The translations under genes were made by a program, and so were the position numbers. From Bacillota bacterium (GTDB lineage: Bacteria; Bacillota; Clostridia; Saccharofermentanales; UBA5734): a DNA stretch of 6,739 nt. Location: assembly GCA_023438965.1 (NCBI GenBank), contig JAEXPB010000566.1, forward strand, positions 1 through 6,739, written 5' to 3'. The notes under the pieces were generated by a model, which did no database searches, had not been told where the DNA came from, and saw nothing but the letters and a program-made list of their open reading frames with translations. Positions 5,578 through 6,739 of the stretch are shown in pieces; the stretch's first letter is position 1, and each line of letters starts with the position of its first letter.

Positions 5578-6739
5578 ATGCGATTATGGGCCGAAAAGTT
5601 CAAGGAAGTCAGTCTGTCCATTTTACCGATCACGGTATTGGTGCTCTTGCTGAGCGTGACGATTATCCCGCTTGACAACTGGCAGCTGGGGCGTTTTCTG
5701 CTCGGAGCCCTGTTTATAATCCTGGGTCTGACCATATTTCTGGTTGGCGTTGATCTGGGCGTCACTCCGCTCGGGCTTCGCCTTGGTGAAATTATCGTCC
5801 GGCGCAACCGGCTCTGGATCGTTGTGGCTGCCGGTCTGGTCCTCGGCTTTTTCATTTCTGTGGCGGAGCCGGACTTGCATATCCTGGCCAACCAGGTTGA
5901 CTTGGTCACCGACGGATTGATCGGCAAATGGCCGATTGTTGTCGTTGTATCCGCAGGCATAGCCGTGCTGGCGACTGCAGGCCTGATCCGGATTCTGTTC
6001 AATTTCCCGCTTTATAAAATGCTGACGATTCTGTATGGTTTGATCTTGCTGCTGGCATTGTTTGCTTCCCCTGAATTTCTGGCCATCTCATTTGACGCTT
6101 CCGGCGCCACGACCGGCGCTATGACGGTTCCCTTCATTTTAGCGCTGGCGCTGGGTATCGCCGCGATCAAAAAGAATAGCAAGGACTCGGAGAAAGATAG
6201 CTTTGGTCTGGTGGCCATCGCATCCGCCGGTGCCATCCTGGCTGTGCTGATCATGAGCCTGCCGATTCCCGGGGGCGATTTTGCAGCATCCGTCGACTTG
6301 TCTGACAGCGCAAGCATTTCTTTCCTGCAACCATTCTTCCGCCAGCTTGGCCGTCAGTCCTGGGAGGCGGCCTTGGCGATCATGCCTTTGGCAGCCATCC
6401 TCCTGATCGGGCAGGTAAAAGTCCTGCGCCTGTCCCGTCGTCAGTTGCAGCGCCAGCTCAAAGGATTGGCCTATACCTGGCTGGGTCTGATCCTGATGCT
6501 GACCGGTGTTAATGCCGGTTTCATGGCCGTCGGCCGCGAGATCGGATCACGTCTGGCTCTGCGGGAAAGCAAATTCATGCTGGTGGCGGTCGGTTTTCTC
6601 CTCGGTCTGCTGACCAATCTGGCCGAGCCGGCGGTGCATGTCCTGACTGACCAGATCGAGGCGGTAACCAGCGGATCTGTGCGCAAGAGCCTGATCTTGC
6701 TCGTATTGGCCACCGGTGTTGGCCTGGCGGTCACCTTGT
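5578..6739 (+). CDS. DUF1538 family integral membrane protein, putative transporter (3' end cut off)
   Basis: The frame stays open from ATG 5578 to the window end (387 residues). AAGGGGG (5564-5570) lies 7 nt upstream of the start. It is a polytopic membrane protein with hydrophobic segments at about 13-31, 38-58, 79-96, 118-140, 147-168, 182-198, 210-229, 265-280, 300-317, 332-349 and 370-387. DUF1538 hallmarks are G-V-D-L-G-V-T-P at 57-64, A-E-P-x-x-H at 96-101 and the S-F-D-A-S-G-A-T-T-G-A-M-T-V-P-F stretch at 171-186. A second copy begins near residue 300, with G310, E350 and H354 exactly 253 residues after G57, E97 and H101. A charged linker (K-K-N-S-K-D-S-E-K-D, 198-207) lies between the halves. 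The second T-T-G-x-M-T-x-P motif would be beyond the window, so roughly 100 residues are missing. A DUF1538 pair, UmpAB, has been reported as a cation/proton antiporter (recalled, unchecked); transport here is inference. Confidence 0.85.
   Translation, partial: MRLWAEKFKEVSLSILPITVLVLLLSVTIIPLDNWQLGRFLLGALFIILGLTIFLVGVDLGVTPLGLRLGEIIVRRNRLWIVVAAGLVLGFFISVAEPDLHILANQVDLVTDGLIGKWPIVVVVSAGIAVLATAGLIRILFNFPLYKMLTILYGLILLLALFASPEFLAISFDASGATTGAMTVPFILALALGIAAIKKNSKDSEKDSFGLVAIASAGAILAVLIMSLPIPGGDFAASVDLSDSASISFLQPFFRQLGRQSWEAALAIMPLAAILLIGQVKVLRLSRRQLQRQLKGLAYTWLGLILMLTGVNAGFMAVGREIGSRLALRESKFMLVAVGFLLGLLTNLAEPAVHVLTDQIEAVTSGSVRKSLILLVLATGVGLAVTL

Noticed and set aside
5571..6734. Series of minus-strand open frames opposite the DUF1538 gene
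   Set aside because: They are rich in Arg, Thr, Ser and Pro, have no ribosome binding sites and mirror the hydrophobic codons of the + strand gene, which has clear family motifs and a good start.

Overview
The window reads as an ordinary bacterial chromosomal segment in which every convincing gene is on the + strand. Most genes are moderately GC-rich, with strong Shine-Dalgarno sequences (AAGGAGG, AAGGGGG) and sigma-70-like promoter boxes. A CUT1 sugar ABC operon without its own ATPase, a YqjM/NamA-type Old Yellow Enzyme and a DUF1538 membrane protein together suggest a Bacillota-like (Firmicutes) fermentative or anaerobic organism. This is an inference: there is no rRNA or other marker gene, and SixA-type phosphatases and DUF1538 proteins also occur in other phyla.

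Layout: (1) 1-2403 is the 3' part of a carbohydrate ABC transporter operon: the C-terminal part of a solute-binding protein, a strong intercistronic hairpin, then two MalF/MalG-type permeases. It ends at a clear rho-independent terminator near 2481-2528. (2) 2549-3563 is a visibly AT-richer, separately promoted gene for a protein of about 70-residue repeats with G-T-P and V-x-G-W signatures. A lipoprotein signal peptide lies at its 5' end in a different reading frame, so the gene looks frameshifted. (3) 3646-4228 is a SixA-type phosphohistidine phosphatase. (4) 4282-5364 is an NADPH dehydrogenase of the YqjM class, with an inverted repeat over its probable -10 box. (5) 5476-6739 is a DUF1538 integral membrane protein with an internal duplication, preceded by a good extended -10 promoter and cut by the window end.

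How they work together: only the ABC genes form an evident operon, taking up a sugar or oligosaccharide and probably powered by a shared MsmX-like ATPase encoded elsewhere. The other four genes appear to be single-gene units separated by gaps of about 120-220 bp, and nothing links them in one pathway. I found no CRISPR array, tRNA, rRNA, insertion sequence or phage gene, and no convincing new multi-gene system. The most unusual items are the frameshifted repeat protein, the hairpin between the binding-protein and permease genes, and the operator-like palindrome upstream of the NADPH dehydrogenase.
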